Below, piece by piece: positions 31,212 to 43,051 of a stretch of DNA of 64,000 bases (positions are counted from its first letter, which is position 1; every line of letters starts with the position of its first letter). The position numbers were made by a program, and so were the translations under genes. The stretch spans positions 282,862 to 346,861 of the forward strand of contig MNCI01036747.1 in assembly GCA_015680685.1 (NCBI GenBank). The letters are read 5' to 3'. The notes under the pieces were generated by a model. The model had not been told where the DNA came from. It was given only the letters and a program-made list of their open reading frames with translations, and searched no databases. This DNA is from Gnetum montanum (taxonomy: Eukaryota; Streptophyta; Gnetopsida; Gnetales; Gnetaceae).

Positions 31212-34200
31212 ATGTCTCCTTCTTCTTCTTCTTCTCACAAGAGCACATCACCTAGGGATCATACAAAGAACAGTTGGAAATCAAAAACACATAACCTAAA
31301 TTAGTCAGTTCCTCAACAATATAGGGTGAAATATACTCATCCCGATGAGTATATTCTGAATTTTACTTTCATCTTCCATCAAGATGAATAGATGCATTGG
31401 AGAGACTTGCAAGGTAACATAGTGTTACCTTCAGATCATGTAGTACCCAGCATGCTCCTTCATGCCTTGACACAGATCAGCATGACTCAGCTCTATGCTG
31501 AATATGTTGCGGCAGATTTTGATGTAAGGGATTATCATCCCACAGCATTACAACATATGAGGGACTCAAGGCAGGAGTGCCAACATACACTATTGAATGG
31601 AAAAGAGGTCCCGCACATCCTAAGTGAAATAAGAGATGGTGAACCACTTACAATGGGTTCTCTATCAAAAGATGTTCCCCCTCCTAACGATAGTGAGGAG
31701 GTGAGGTATCAGAACCTACGCTCAATGATACACAACCTTGGTTCTGATTCTCATGAACACCAACTATTCACAAAGGGAACAACAACAAATGACAAGGACA
31801 GGCACTCGGATCATCACCATGATCGGGGCCGAATCCACAGAAGAGAAGGCAAGAAACATCGTCATGATGATGGTTCTCCTTCTTCTTCACCTTCTTCACA
31901 TCATTCACCCTCTCCTTCCACATCAGGGCATAATCATAGAGAGCATAATGGAGAGGATACAGGTAAGAAAAATAAGAGACCTCGATGGGAAAGTCGAGAG
32001 AGAGGACAAGAGCATGAATGAAGGGAAAGTAGGGAACAACAAAGACATCACAGGCATCATGAAAGAGATGATCATGATAAGCCCCTACTTGCCACCCGAA
32101 GCATGCTAGATATAACGGAGGTAATAAGAATCCCAACAAGGCATTTAAAAGATAGTCAGATTAAGCGCTTAGACATGAACAACATCCCACGCTTTGAAGG
32201 GGGATACAATGCTGATCCACAAAATCATTTATAGGCATTCCACGATGCCTGCACCTTGCAAAACATAGAGAACGAGTGGCAAAAACTAAAGTTGTTTCCC
32301 AGGACACTCATCAAGGAAGCAGAGAGTTGGTACCAATCCTTAGAACTGGAAACCATCAAGAGGTGGAGTATGATGCTAGAACGCTTCAACGATAAGTATC
32401 AAACATACTCCAGAGTGTCTAATTTGTGTAAGCAGATCCAAGGATGGAAGCAAGATACTCATGAACCCTTGGATGCTGCCATGGGCCATTACTACGCATT
32501 GTTACATCATTGCCTTGGCCATGGTTATGTTCAGTAGGATCAACTCAGCTACATCATAGATGGGCTAAGGTATGAGACTAGGAGAACCCTTGGGACTTAT
32601 GCCCAAGGGTGATTATCAGAACTTAGATCCCATGAGATTCATTGATTGTTGGAACAACTAGCAAAAGAAGAAGGGGAGCTATAAAAAAGGGAAAGTGCAG
32701 AAGAATATAATCATGATCCCTTTCTTCGAAAGAAGGGAGTGAGATTTTGTGATGAAGAGGATGAGTCACCACTCGAAGAGTTGGTGAACAGAAAAATCTT
32801 GCCAATTCAAAAGCTAACAACAGAAGTATCGGCTAAGTTAGATCAACTATGGGATTCCTTAGACTCCAGACTTGAAACTATCTTGAAAATTGTAGAAGAG
32901 TCTAAGGTGGAACAAAGTAGTGACAATGGTAAGACAAAGCGGAGAGATTTAGGCCCTGCACATAACAAGGGTAAGGGAAAAATTACTAACTCTAATGTGG
33001 CTGTGGATTTGGACACAGATGATGACGATGGATGTGAGATCTGCCACTATGACCATCCTAAGGGATGTTGTCCAATCATCTCACATCTACAAGAGTTTAG
33101 GGTGTATGCGCTCAACCCAAGACTTAATCAATGGTAGACACCCCAAAGGTTACCTTATCCTCAAGGTAACCCAAGACAGTTCCACCAATCATTAATGTAT
33201 TATCCAAGTGGAACTCCACCGCGACCCATTAGACAACATCAGTAGTGGCAATACCAACAGTCATGGAGGATGCCACCATCGAAAAAAAAGTACCCTTATT
33301 GGTAGCCAGACCCATTTGGATATTATGTGTAGCAGCTGATTTCTCCAAGTGACTCCATGGGTCACACAACTCCCCAATGTCACTACCAAGTTTGGGAGTA
33401 CTTTAGAAGGACTCCTTCTCCTCCACATCCATACCATCCTCCTACTCCATCCACACCTCTTCCACTAGTAGTTCTCATAACACCTCCTGCTCCAACAATG
33501 CAAGGGGAACTCCCTCCTCAACTGTAGCAACGCAACATTATGAGAGCTGTAAACATCCAACCCACTACTGGTTCTGACAACCGTAAAAAGAGAAGACCTT
33601 TCTTTAGAACCAAAAGCCTAGACAAGCTCTCACAACAACAAGCATTTGAGTCTAGATACACTCCTCCAATAAACAAGACTTCCGAGCACCCTTCAGTCCA
33701 AAATTAGAGCTTAACGCATACAGTTATGTTAACGCATACCGTAACCAACTAGATCAAGGTAGGCCATCTTCCCAAGAAAATAACTAACCCTGGAAGTCCC
33801 TTAATCTACCTCCAATTCACCAGAAATGAACCACATAAGGCTCTTCTTGACTCAGGTTCTGGAGTCAACTTAATTTCACAAGAGATGTATCACGCCTAGA
33901 ACCTACCCCAACTTAAGAAGAGCAACATTCAACTAGAGCCGATAGACCAGTCCATCACCATTCCCTTGGGATTAGTGGAGGACATCGTTACCACTGTGTG
34001 TGGTTGGTCCTACCCAGCTGATTCCTAGTGATTGAAGTTAACAATGACAAAGGGGACTTCCCAATTATAATGGGAATGGCATGGCTAAGTATAGTAGATG
34101 CATGCCTAGGAATCTGTGATCTTTCCTTGGAAATTTTTAAGGTAAACATTTATGGAAAGATTGAGAAGAGGAAAGTTCCATGCATCACATACAGTGATTC

Positions 34201-34558
34201 ATCGGGTGATGACATGGAGGAATGCTCCACTTCTCCTCCATGCAGTAGGTGTGTCCTTGAAACTTTGAAACAAAGATGCGTATATGTAGCAACCACACAA
34301 CCAGTAGTAGACACCCCGTGGTTGATAGCTACTCAAAAGAGCAACCGACAAATATGCATGGAACGAACTGAGAAAACAACCCATGCCAACAATGAAGGCA
34401 TAGATACATTGGAATATGAGCATCGCCGGGTTCCACCCCTTAATCTAAGAACATCAATGGGGAGAAGTTGGGCACTTCTACAAAATTCAAACAGGCGCTC
34501 ATTATTTCGGATCTCTCCCTTTCCATTCAGTCATGGAGGAGATGGCCACCTATGCTAA
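31212..34558 (+). pseudogene. gag-protease pseudogene of element B
   Basis: The ATG at 31212 opens MSPSSSSSSHKSTSPRDH. The longest open block, 31392-32021 (209 codons), covers the N-terminal domain (WRDLQGNIVLPSDHVVPSM) and a His/Ser/Arg-rich spacer. The gag domain follows (NNIPRFEGGYNADPQNHL, ESWYQSLELETIKRW, YYALLHHCLGHGYVQ). Then come the coiled stretch and knuckle in 32739-33137 (CEICHYDHPKGCCPIISHL), the Gln/Pro tail, the protease ALLDSGSGVNLISQE at about 33838-33882 and FPIIMGMAWLS at about 34060. One missing T near 34022 puts the rest in the 176-codon frame 34028-34558. It is the best-kept copy of the family here but has about ten stops, mostly TAG. Confidence 0.88.
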
Positions 34559-34586
34559 TCATATAGGACCCTCAGTTCTTTTAAGT

Positions 34587-34740
34587 TTTTGTTTTACACA
34601 TTTTTGTTTTACACGTTTTTGTTTTACAAGTTTTTTTTTACACATTTTTGTTTTACAAGTTTTTTTTTACACATTTTTGTCTTACACATTTTTTTACACA
34701 TTTTTGTTTTACAACTTTCTTTAACTTTTCTTATTTTTGT
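34587..34740 (+). repeat. T-rich minisatellite of element B
   Basis: About eight units of 15 to 17 bases, such as TTTTACACATTTTTGT and TTTTACAAGTTTTTT. Element A has four or five at the same place. The array is open in two frames by composition only. Confidence 0.85.
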
Positions 34741-36180
34741 TTTACATCATCATTATACTTTTTCATTTGTGTGTGTGCGTGTGTGCTATCCACCCTATAA
34801 GTTTGTCATCCAATAAGTGTTCGGAATGATGATATGAATTATTTTCATATTGATTGCTAATGTTTGGTTTTTACCTTTAAGTCTTGATGTTGATACTAAG
34901 GTATGTTTCTTTTGATATGGTAGGCAATGAGTTCACTTCATCCATTCCTCCACACTTTGTATGGTCTCTCTCGGCTTGGAAATGTACAGTCCCTTTCTAA
35001 TAAGAACTTTTAACGAATTGGTGACTGGGCATTTCTCAAACTAAGGAAGGACTCAAGGATTGAAAAGGGTGTGACTTCAAGGGAACTTGGTGCATTTGTG
35101 TTGGCCATTCTCTTGGGTGCTGGGATGCTTTCTTCTTAAGTTTTTTTACTGTTTCGACATTACCTAATCTTCGGGAAGCTAAGAAAATAGAAATAACAAA
35201 GTCTTTGCATGGTGTGGTTCTCACGCATAAACACATAAAACACCAAAAAAAGGTGAAAAAAAGAGAGAAAAAAAGTGAGAATTCAAAGCACACCCCTTAG
35301 ACGAAATAATCCTTTGGACTACAAGCATTGGTTATAGAACTAAACTTGTTTCCTCTAACTAAGGCCCTTCTTGCTTTCCATTCTCTCCTCCTTTGTTTCG
35401 TCGGAATGGTGGTGACTCTTGGGGTAGGCATTCTTTTTACTTCAAGGGGATGGTTTGGCCAAATGTATTAATGCAAAGTCATTGGAAGTGGTTTGGTTGA
35501 GGCTGGACTTTGAATGGGATTTGCTAAGTTACATTAATCACGAACTATACAAGGGACGATACACCACCTTGTTCTTGAGATTCCATTCCATTCTCTTCTC
35601 TCCACCCTTCTCTCCATTGTTCACCTCATTGCTGGTTGTATCATTAGTATATATATTTTGGTTGAAACATTGCTTTCTTTTTGGTAAATTCTTGCGGTTA
35701 AGACTTTAACTCTTATTTCAAATGACATTCCCAAAGCCTACGGACTCTTTGAATATGGGTTTGTTAGGGCATTAAGGGCATGAGCCTGCTTTGGGGAGGA
35801 CCCACTGAAATTCTTATTTGGTGCACTAGTTAATTTCTTTTCCTTAACATTTTTGCAATATTTATTATTTTCTTCATTTCCATCTTGACATTCATTTCAT
35901 CGACATTATCGTTGTCTCTTTTTCTTCATCTTTCTTATTCCTTTCCTTTCTCCATTCTAACGCTACCGGAGGTTAGCAATTAGTCATGGGGGTACGGGGC
36001 TCGATTTTTTCAATTTTCTCCTAGCCCCAATTTTTTTCAATTTTTTCCTAACCTCTACACCTTCGGTAGTCACCACTATTATATCTCCAGATCCATATCA
36101 GCCATACCACAACCTAGCCAATGGACCTTTCACTGTAGCAAGGTATCCACTACATTGAAATTCATTTACCCTTGCTAATA
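34741..36180 (+). other. Element B 3' region with short conserved ORF (35455-35709)
   Basis: Non-coding apart from an 84-codon frame at 35455-35709, starting MAKCINAKSLEVVWLRLDF and continuing WDLLSYINHELYKGRYTTLF. The same reading is visible in A with a one-base deletion, so it may once have been coding. No family was recognised. AAG/GTATGT at 34901 looks like a splice donor. AGTCATGGGGGT recurs at about 35983. A short tandem copy (AATTTTCTCCTAGCCCC / AATTTTTTCCTAACC) lies at 36010-36055. Confidence 0.55.
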
Positions 36181-36390
36181 TAAGATTATGTTATGTGTGC
36201 AGATGGCAATCATACAAAAATGGAGGGGATCTGGAGGAACCACTTGGAATGGAGCAGCACTGGAAGCAGTTATGCAAGGAGCAAGATCGATTATGCACTT
36301 ACCGATGGACAATGAACGATGCAATATGGGCATTGGCAGTAGCAACACTTCTCTCTCTCTCTCTTTCTCAGTTTCCAAATGAGGCCTGAT
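36181..36390 (+). pseudogene. Element B 3' ORF remnant behind an acceptor-like site
   Basis: TTATGTGTGCAG ends at 36202. The following open frame (36195-36389) reads CRWQSYKNGGDLEEPLGME, then HWKQLCKEQDRLCTYRWTMN and DAIWALAVATLL. Element A keeps this reading with a one-base deletion, and D has a distant likeness (QCKG, DGLIFDAYVSL near 48735-48800). Unknown product; two other frames are also open, so coding is not certain. Confidence 0.4.
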
Positions 36391-36551
36391 GTCAATGTAA
36401 TAAGGTGTTCATCCTTGTTGTCATGAACACCAGTTTTGTTTTGTCTTGTAATGATGATCTATTCACAAGTCATCCCATTAGTTTCATTTTGAGTCAATAA
36501 TCCCGTACCTTCCCGATATTATTGTAAGGAACTCGAGGACGAGTTTTCATT

Positions 36552-36565
36552 CAGTCATGGGGGTA
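36552..36565 (+). promoter_or_regulatory. Polypurine tract of element B
   Basis: CAGTCATGGGGGTA directly before the 3' LTR, identical to element A. Confidence 0.7.
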
Positions 36566-37234
36566 TGATGGGACGTGATATTGCATATCGTGTATGCGAT
36601 ATTGCGGTGTGCCATAAAATCTATAAATAAGAGGCAGCTCCCCCTTGTTTCCTCATCCTAGGCTAAACAGTAGAGAAACTCTGGTAGATTGATCACTCCA
36701 GAGATAGAATATTTTCCATGTGCCCGTAGTTGGAGTCCTAAAGTGAATGGATCTTTATTCGAGTAGACATTGTACCTGAACACAAGTTTTTGTACGGAAA
36801 TAACGACGAACTTCCTGGATAAACCTTGCAGTGCATGGAATAGGCTAATTAGGATTTTATTTATTGTTATTTACTGCTTTCCATTTACATGCTTTATTAG
36901 GAATTAAATCTTTCTCAACCCTTCTCTCCTAGTTAAGTGCCTCAATAAGACCGCTTCGAGCACGTGCCTTACGTGTGGTGATCCTAGCAAGGATTAGCAT
37001 TTGGTAGCCACGGTTGCATCGGTTCAAGGTGTGTACAGTAAGTGGGAATGGATGCTGACACTAGGTTAATTTAGAATTAGTTAGTTAGTTAGTTAAAGTT
37101 AGGAATTAGTCTTCTCAACCCTTCACCTCAATAGCATAGGAGATAAAAGATAAAAAGATATAAAAATCATATACCTTAGACTTGCTTAACCATACACCAT
37201 GATAACTACAAGTAAGTCTGGGAAGACAACGAAT
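36566..37234 (+). repeat. Element B 3' LTR (truncated at N 37235)
   Basis: Starts TGATGGGACGTGATATTGCA with a shorter palindrome block than the 5' LTR; TATA box at 36622-36629. It stops at GGGAAGACAACGAAT, about 140 bases before the expected LTR end, where the N stands and gag of element C begins. Confidence 0.85.
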
Positions 37235-37235
37235 N
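37235..37235. other. Single N at a sequence jump (probable contig join)
   Basis: Left of it is LTR sequence of B, right of it the middle of a gag gene of another element. The other N, at 30965, lies in the B 5' LTR and marks a similar jump. Confidence 0.7.
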
Positions 37236-39780
37236 TGATCATGATCATGATAGAGATAGAGATCATGGACATGGAAATGAAAGAAGGCATATCAAGCAGC
37301 AAACAAGAGGTCATGATCATGATATAGATCATGATAAATATGTTGATTATGATGAACCTCTTTTGACAAGAAGAAATATGATTAAAATTAGGAAGGTTGT
37401 TTACATTCCTACAAGGCATTACAAGGATAACTGCATTAAACATCTAAAGATGAATAATATTTTTAAGTTTTAAGAAGATAATAGTGTAGATCAAAAAATT
37501 ATTTAAAAGCCTTTAATGATGTTTACATCTTGGAAAATATAGAAATTTTTTAAGAAAATCATAAATTATTCCCAAGGATACTTATTAAAGAAGTACTTGA
37601 TTCTAATCCTTGGAACTAGAATCCATCATAAAGTGAAGTATAATGCTGAAGCCATTCACTAATAAATACTAAATGTATTCTAGAGGATCTAACTTGAGAA
37701 AGAAAATCCAAGGATGGAGATAGGGAAATCATGGATCCCTTGATGTTTCTTTTGCTAGATATTATTCCTTATTGCATAATTTCTCAAGTCATGAATTCTT
37801 TCAAAGAAAATAGTTAAGGCAAATCATAGATGGACTTAGAATTAAAACCTATGAAACTATTAGGGTCTATGCCTAAAGAGAAATAATAGAAATGTGGACT
37901 CATTAAATCAAAAGGCTTACTAACTATGTATTTAAGAAAAAAGAAGAACTAAAAACAAGAAAAAATACAGAGTATAATAGAAATTCATATTTTCAAAAGA
38001 AGAAAATCTATCTCTATGAGCAAGAAGAAAAAGCACCACTAGAGAAGGTGATCTAGTGAAAGACCTTGCCCATTCAAAATTTTATTACTAAAATTGCAAC
38101 TAAGGTTGACAAAATATAGGACTCCATAAATGAAAAATTTTAATTAGCATTAAAGATAATGGAGGAGAATGCAAAGTAGGTTTGAGTCAAAGATAAAAAG
38201 AAGAAAAAGAAAAAAGACATTAGCATAGGCTTTTATCAATAGAAAGAGAAAGTAACTATAATGGAAGAGGTTGTAGACTCAGATATAAATAATGATGGAT
38301 GTGATATATGCTAATAAAAATACTCAAAAGATTGTTATCTAGTCATGTCACATCTCCAAAAGTCTAGGGCCTATGCCTTGAATCCAAAGTTTGTCAAAAG
38401 ACAAACACCTAGAAGATCACCTAATTTACAAGAAAATTACCAAAAATTCTATCATTAATCAGACCACTATCCAAGTGGGGCTTCATCATAACATTAAGAA
38501 TACTACCAATAGTAATGGAAAAATCTATGATTGTGGGGGATACCATGATAAGGTAGCAATATTCCTTTGGAAAATCAGAATCATATGGATATTATGTCAA
38601 GAAACTAATGTTTCTTAGTGGCTCTATCACTCATGCCTAAGTTTCATAGAGTAGTTGATCTACAAGAAAAATCTCCATCTTATGCTTCTAATCCTTACCA
38701 ACACTCCAAATCACATGTTCAAGATTTCTTGCCATCTTTTCCACAATCTATGTAAGAAGAAATTCCATCATAGCCATAATAAAGAAACATAGTAAGAGTA
38801 GTAAATATGCAAGTGGATGAAAACTCAAGGGCTTTGAATATAAGTCTCAAAAATGCATCTTTTTCAAACTTGTCAGTTCACACAAATTGATGTAAGCATC
38901 CATGGCTATGAATCCAAGTACAATAATAACATCATCCAATCTCTTGGATGAGCTACCTTCAATCTAAAGTGTGAATATAAAGAATGTTATGCTAATAAAT
39001 GCTATTATAGATTGGATAAAGGCATGTAGCCTTCATAGAAAAGAGAACATATCTTAAAAGTCCTTTAATTTACTTACAAATTCCAAGAAATTCACAATGT
39101 AAAGTTGTATTAGACTTAGGTTCTAAAGAAAACTTAATCCCTCAAGATGTTTACAAAGATTAAAACTTACACCACTCAAAAGTTGTATCATATGGTTAGA
39201 GCTTATAGACCAATTCATTACTCTTGTATTAAGGTAGGTCGAGGATATTGTGATTACCATTAATAAGTGGTTTTATGTATTTGATTTCTCAATAAATCAT
39301 GTCAATAAATACAAAGATAAGTTTCCTATTATCATTGGAAGACCTTACCTAATCATAATTAATGCCAAGCTTAGAATCAAGGATCTTTTCTTAGAAATCT
39401 CTAAGAAAAATGAACATAAAGGAATTGAAAAGCAAAGAGGTCCATGCATAACATAGAACAATATAGGATGAAATTGCATATAGAGAGCTTCGATAGTCAA
39501 ATATATGAACATCATAGTATGTAGTTCATGAGAAGAAAAAGTATGCATGCAAGTGTATTTATACACAATAGCCACAAAACAAGAAGGCATCTAGTGGATA
39601 ATAGTAGATGAGAGTTATAAGTTTATCATTTATATGGAACTACAAGAATTCATCAAAAATGCTTATATTGATAGCATGGATATGATGAAATATATTATTC
39701 TTGCAAAATTATTCCTACTAATTTCACAAGGATACCTTCAAGAATTAATTGTAAAATACCTAACTCATGGTCATAAATGA
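37236..39780 (+). pseudogene. Element C: gag-protease pseudogene, 5' part missing
   Basis: Opens in the histidine/aspartate-rich spacer (DHDHDRDRDHGHG), then RKVVYIPTRHYKDN and HLKMNNI, matching the A gag domain. Later RRKTR-like charged parts, CDIC knuckle (38300 region, partly lost), LDLGSKENLIPQDVY (protease, about 39110-39155; DSG is now DLG) and FPIIIGRPYLIIINAKL (39324-39374) follow. The frame 39250-39456 is the best-kept part. LTR, primer site and N-terminal gag are absent, cut at the N. It is much more diverged from A and B than they are from each other. Confidence 0.75.
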
Positions 39781-40280
39781 AATTTGATTCAATGTAACTT
39801 TTTCTAAGTTAATAATAAAACATAATGAAATATGAACCTTCAATTGAATGTGGACTTAGCATATTTCACATGAACCAAGAATGGTAGGGAAATGATAAAA
39901 ATATATGATTTAAATGATAAAAAATAACAAAGTATTTATTATTGGAAGAATAACTAAGTATGAAAAAGACTATGAGTGATAAAATAAAACAAAGGTATAA
40001 AATGTGCATAAGAGAACATAAAATATTAGTGTATAAGAGATATTATATGAAAAAGGGTTTTAGTTCCCTTATCAAATAAGAAAAACTTCTTATTGCTAAA
40101 AATAATCAATGTTCACCTCTTAAGGAGGGACAAATTACAAGTATTGATAAAAATGTAAGTGTAATAAAAATGATAATAGAAACAAAATTTGAAAGTAAAA
40201 TGTGGGTTTGAAGAATGAAACTAAACCCTTAAAGAATAGGTATATGGATGGGAAAGTTGAAGAAGCATTCTAGAATCAAC
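39781..40280. other. A-rich stretch after element C
   Basis: No coding frame; it may be the decayed 3' region of C, but no conserved word of A or B was recognised. Confidence 0.4.
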
Positions 40281-42200
40281 TTGAGATTAAAATAAGGTTG
40301 TTTTGACAAACTATCCTGGGAGTGATGTTGAGGTTAAAAAAAGTTCTAAGCCTAGAAACTAACATTGAAACTAACAATTTTCTAACTCTAATGCTAATGA
40401 TAAGATAAAAATTTTCTAACTTTTCTAGGTTGATGTGGATGTTTCTTGATTAATATAGATGTCATGTTAGTGCTACTATTAGAGGCTAAAGAAGTTGTGA
40501 TGTTGGGAGGTTTGCAACACACACTCTTGATCTTTTAAAATTTCAAAAAGTGCTCATGATCTCAAGAAAATAACTTGGAATTTTTGTGTTAAACTCTTAT
40601 TTATAGGCCAAGAGTTACCAATTTCAACTTAGGGTTACTAAGTTCGAGTTTGGAGTCAAGTGTAGTTTATTGAAGGTTGATCTAGAGTTCAAAAATGAAA
40701 AGTTTGACCTTCATGTTTGACAAGTGTGGTAAGGTATGTAGGTAAAATTGAAACTAATTTATTATCACTAATAATTAGAAAAAATTCATCAATTTTACCT
40801 CTAAGGATTGGTCTAAGCCTTTCAAGGCTTCATTTGACATCTTAATTAATATCAAATGTTGTTGAGATAATGCCAAGAAGCTAATGAGACTAAGAGATAA
40901 GAGTGGATGCCTATTGAAAGTGTTAAGAATTGTATTTTATAGATTCAAAAATTGGTGATTCTCATGCTAACACTAGTGTTATCATTAGCATTACTAGCAT
41001 TGAAAATAATTTTACCAAATTTTTCTAGGTTGAAGTTTTAAGCCTCTAGGATCCACTTAACATCTAAACTAATGTTGGATACTGCCAAGATTATGTTGAG
41101 AAGTCTAAGAAGCCAAGGAATGGTGTTGAATGATGAGATTTCATGTTAAGAATATTAATTTCAAATTTCTCAAGGTGCTAACACTAATGTTAGCATTAGC
41201 TTTAGCGAGGAAGTTTTGAAAAAAATTTCATGGTTTTTCAAGTTAAAATTTCTAACTTCTAGGATGTCAAAACTAGCCTTAAAATGAGCTGTAATGATGG
41301 CTTTTGGATGTTAAGAAGCATATAGACTTGTGAAATTCTACAAAATGGAGAACTTAGTAACCTTAAAATGATGTTAGCATAGGCAGGATGACCCTAATAG
41401 TAACATTGGCTTCACTATTAGTTAGTATCACTTATAAGAAAACACCTTAGTTTGGACTTCCAAACACTGCCAAAAATGCCCAAACTAATGTTCATACTTT
41501 TGGGGATGATTAATGGCCATCATTGAGGATATGTAGAAGCTTGATATGATATCATTAATAATGTTTTCAAGGGTATTTCTATAGGTGATGATGATGGTAA
41601 CACCAACGCTAACATCACTTACCTACAAACACTTTGGTTTGTACCTCCAAATGCTATTGAAAGTATCCAAACTAATGCTCATCCTTTCTAGAATGATTAT
41701 GAGCCATCATTGGACACTTGTAAAATCTTAAGATCCTCTTAGACATTGTTTTTTGAGGGTATTTTTATAGGGGACACTAATACTTGCTTCAACGACATTG
41801 AACATCACTTTGCCAAAATCACCTTGGTTTAGGCCTTCAAATGTTTTCAAAAGTGCTCAAAATAATGCTCATAATTTTGAGGATGATTAGGACCATTACT
41901 AGTGTCCTGTTTAAGCCTGAAATACTATTAAAGATAGCAATTTTAATGATGTTTTAACATGTGACACTGATGTTGACTTTAGCATTACTTTGCCAAAAAC
42001 ACTTTAGTTTGGGCATTTTAATGTTACTAAAAGTGCCTAAACTAAGGTTCACTCTTTTGGGAATGGTTGGAAACCAATATCAAGGACCTATAGAAGCCTA
42101 AAATATTATCAAAGATAATGTTTTTGAGGGATTTTTTGTAGGTGATGTTGATGCTAACACTAGCATTAGTGTCAACATCACGTATAGTTAGAAAAATTGT
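40281..42200. repeat. Degenerate tandem repeat S2 (about 190 bp unit)
   Basis: Units start near 41375, 41585, 41772, 41963 and 42140. Each reads roughly: GATGCTAACACTAGCATTA, then CATCACTT, then ACACTTTGGTTTGG, then CCAAACTAATGCTCATCC, then GAGCCATCATTGGA, then AGCCTAAAATATTATC, then GAGGGTATTTTTATAG. Older, more decayed copies appear from about 40300. Each unit holds GCTAAC and GTTAGC-type inverted words. No coding is seen. Confidence 0.75.
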
Positions 42201-42651
42201 CTTCTTAGGGTCAAATTATTTAAATGCCAAAATTTAAAGCCTGTGATGTTGTAGGTATCTTAGATGACCCATTTTAAGTTCTATGGGATCTAATTTAAGG
42301 CCAAAATGTATCTTGGATGTCAATGACATGATCATGATTATCCAAGAGGAGCACTGATATGGAATTCATGTTACTTCCAATACTTAGAAAACTTTTGGTT
42401 CTCAAACTTTTCTAGGATCATAAAAAATTAAGCTCATAAACTAGATTACAAACTCAAATGATCTTTGGACCCATACAAGAAGTGAAAAAGTATTAGATGA
42501 TGTCATTTTTGGAGAGTTTAGTGCTTAAAATCTAACAGAATAATGTCAAAATTACATTTAGTTATGAATACTAGAGAATCAAAAAAGTGAATGTAACACA
42601 CATTAGACAAAAAAATTTGCAAGAAAAAATTAATTAAGATGAAGAAAGACA
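42201..42651. other. A+T-rich stretch, nothing recognised
   Basis: Short frames only; it links S2 with a retroelement fragment. Confidence 0.4.
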
Positions 42652-42843
42652 TTGAGGAATGCTAAAAATTCCAAAAAAAACATAGAACTAAAACCCATAG
42701 AACTTAAAACAATATCAAAATATTTTGAGTATGTATTCTTAGAAAATGACAAACTTCTAATTGTAAATACCCAGATTACACAAGAACAAAAGCAAAGTGA
42801 TGAGTCATATAGTGACATTTTGAAAGCTAATTATAAGCCCTAG
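42652..42843 (+). pseudogene. Possible gypsy pol fragment just before RT
   Basis: The open frame reads IELKPIELKTISKYFEYVFL, then ENDKLLIVNTQITQEQ. This resembles the plant gypsy stretch ahead of RT (ELKPLPxHLKYAFLGENxTxPVIISSxLTxEQE). It is short and isolated, with no RT after it. Confidence 0.45.
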
Positions 42844-43051
42844 ATTTCAAATGCATCTCATGGACCTTGTGTTTATGCTTTTTATGCATATGATCAAGGT
42901 TTCTCTCTTCAAGGTTTGCATCCTTGTCTTCCAATTCATACTTATAGATCTGAAGCATGTTTCAAGCTTCTTATAAAGTTTCAAGCTTTATTTGGAGATC
43001 CTCAAAAGGCTCTGAAATTTTCCAAGGAATCCTAGCTTTCATTTATAAAAA

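Larger units (their letters stand above)
30351..37234 (+). mobile_element. Element B: gag-protease LTR retrotransposon, 3' LTR cut at an N
   Basis: Same plan as A: LTR, tRNA-Asp primer site, gag-protease, T-rich minisatellite, 3' region with decayed ORFs, purine tract, LTR. The internal parts align with A throughout, while the LTRs belong to another subfamily (CATCCTAGGCTAAACAGTAG in place of CATCTAGATCTAGACCC). Both LTRs are interrupted by an N, and the right flank is lost, so a target duplication cannot be tested. No RT or integrase is present. Confidence 0.85.

Noticed and set aside
31768-32139. 123-codon minus-strand frame and 123-codon plus frame in the B gag spacer
   Set aside because: Both are shadows of the His/Ser/Arg-rich gag spacer, whose low-complexity codons leave several frames open.
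34533-34816. Two cysteine/phenylalanine-rich plus-strand frames resembling a membrane peptide
   Set aside because: They are translations of the T-rich minisatellite and have no counterpart in A beyond composition.
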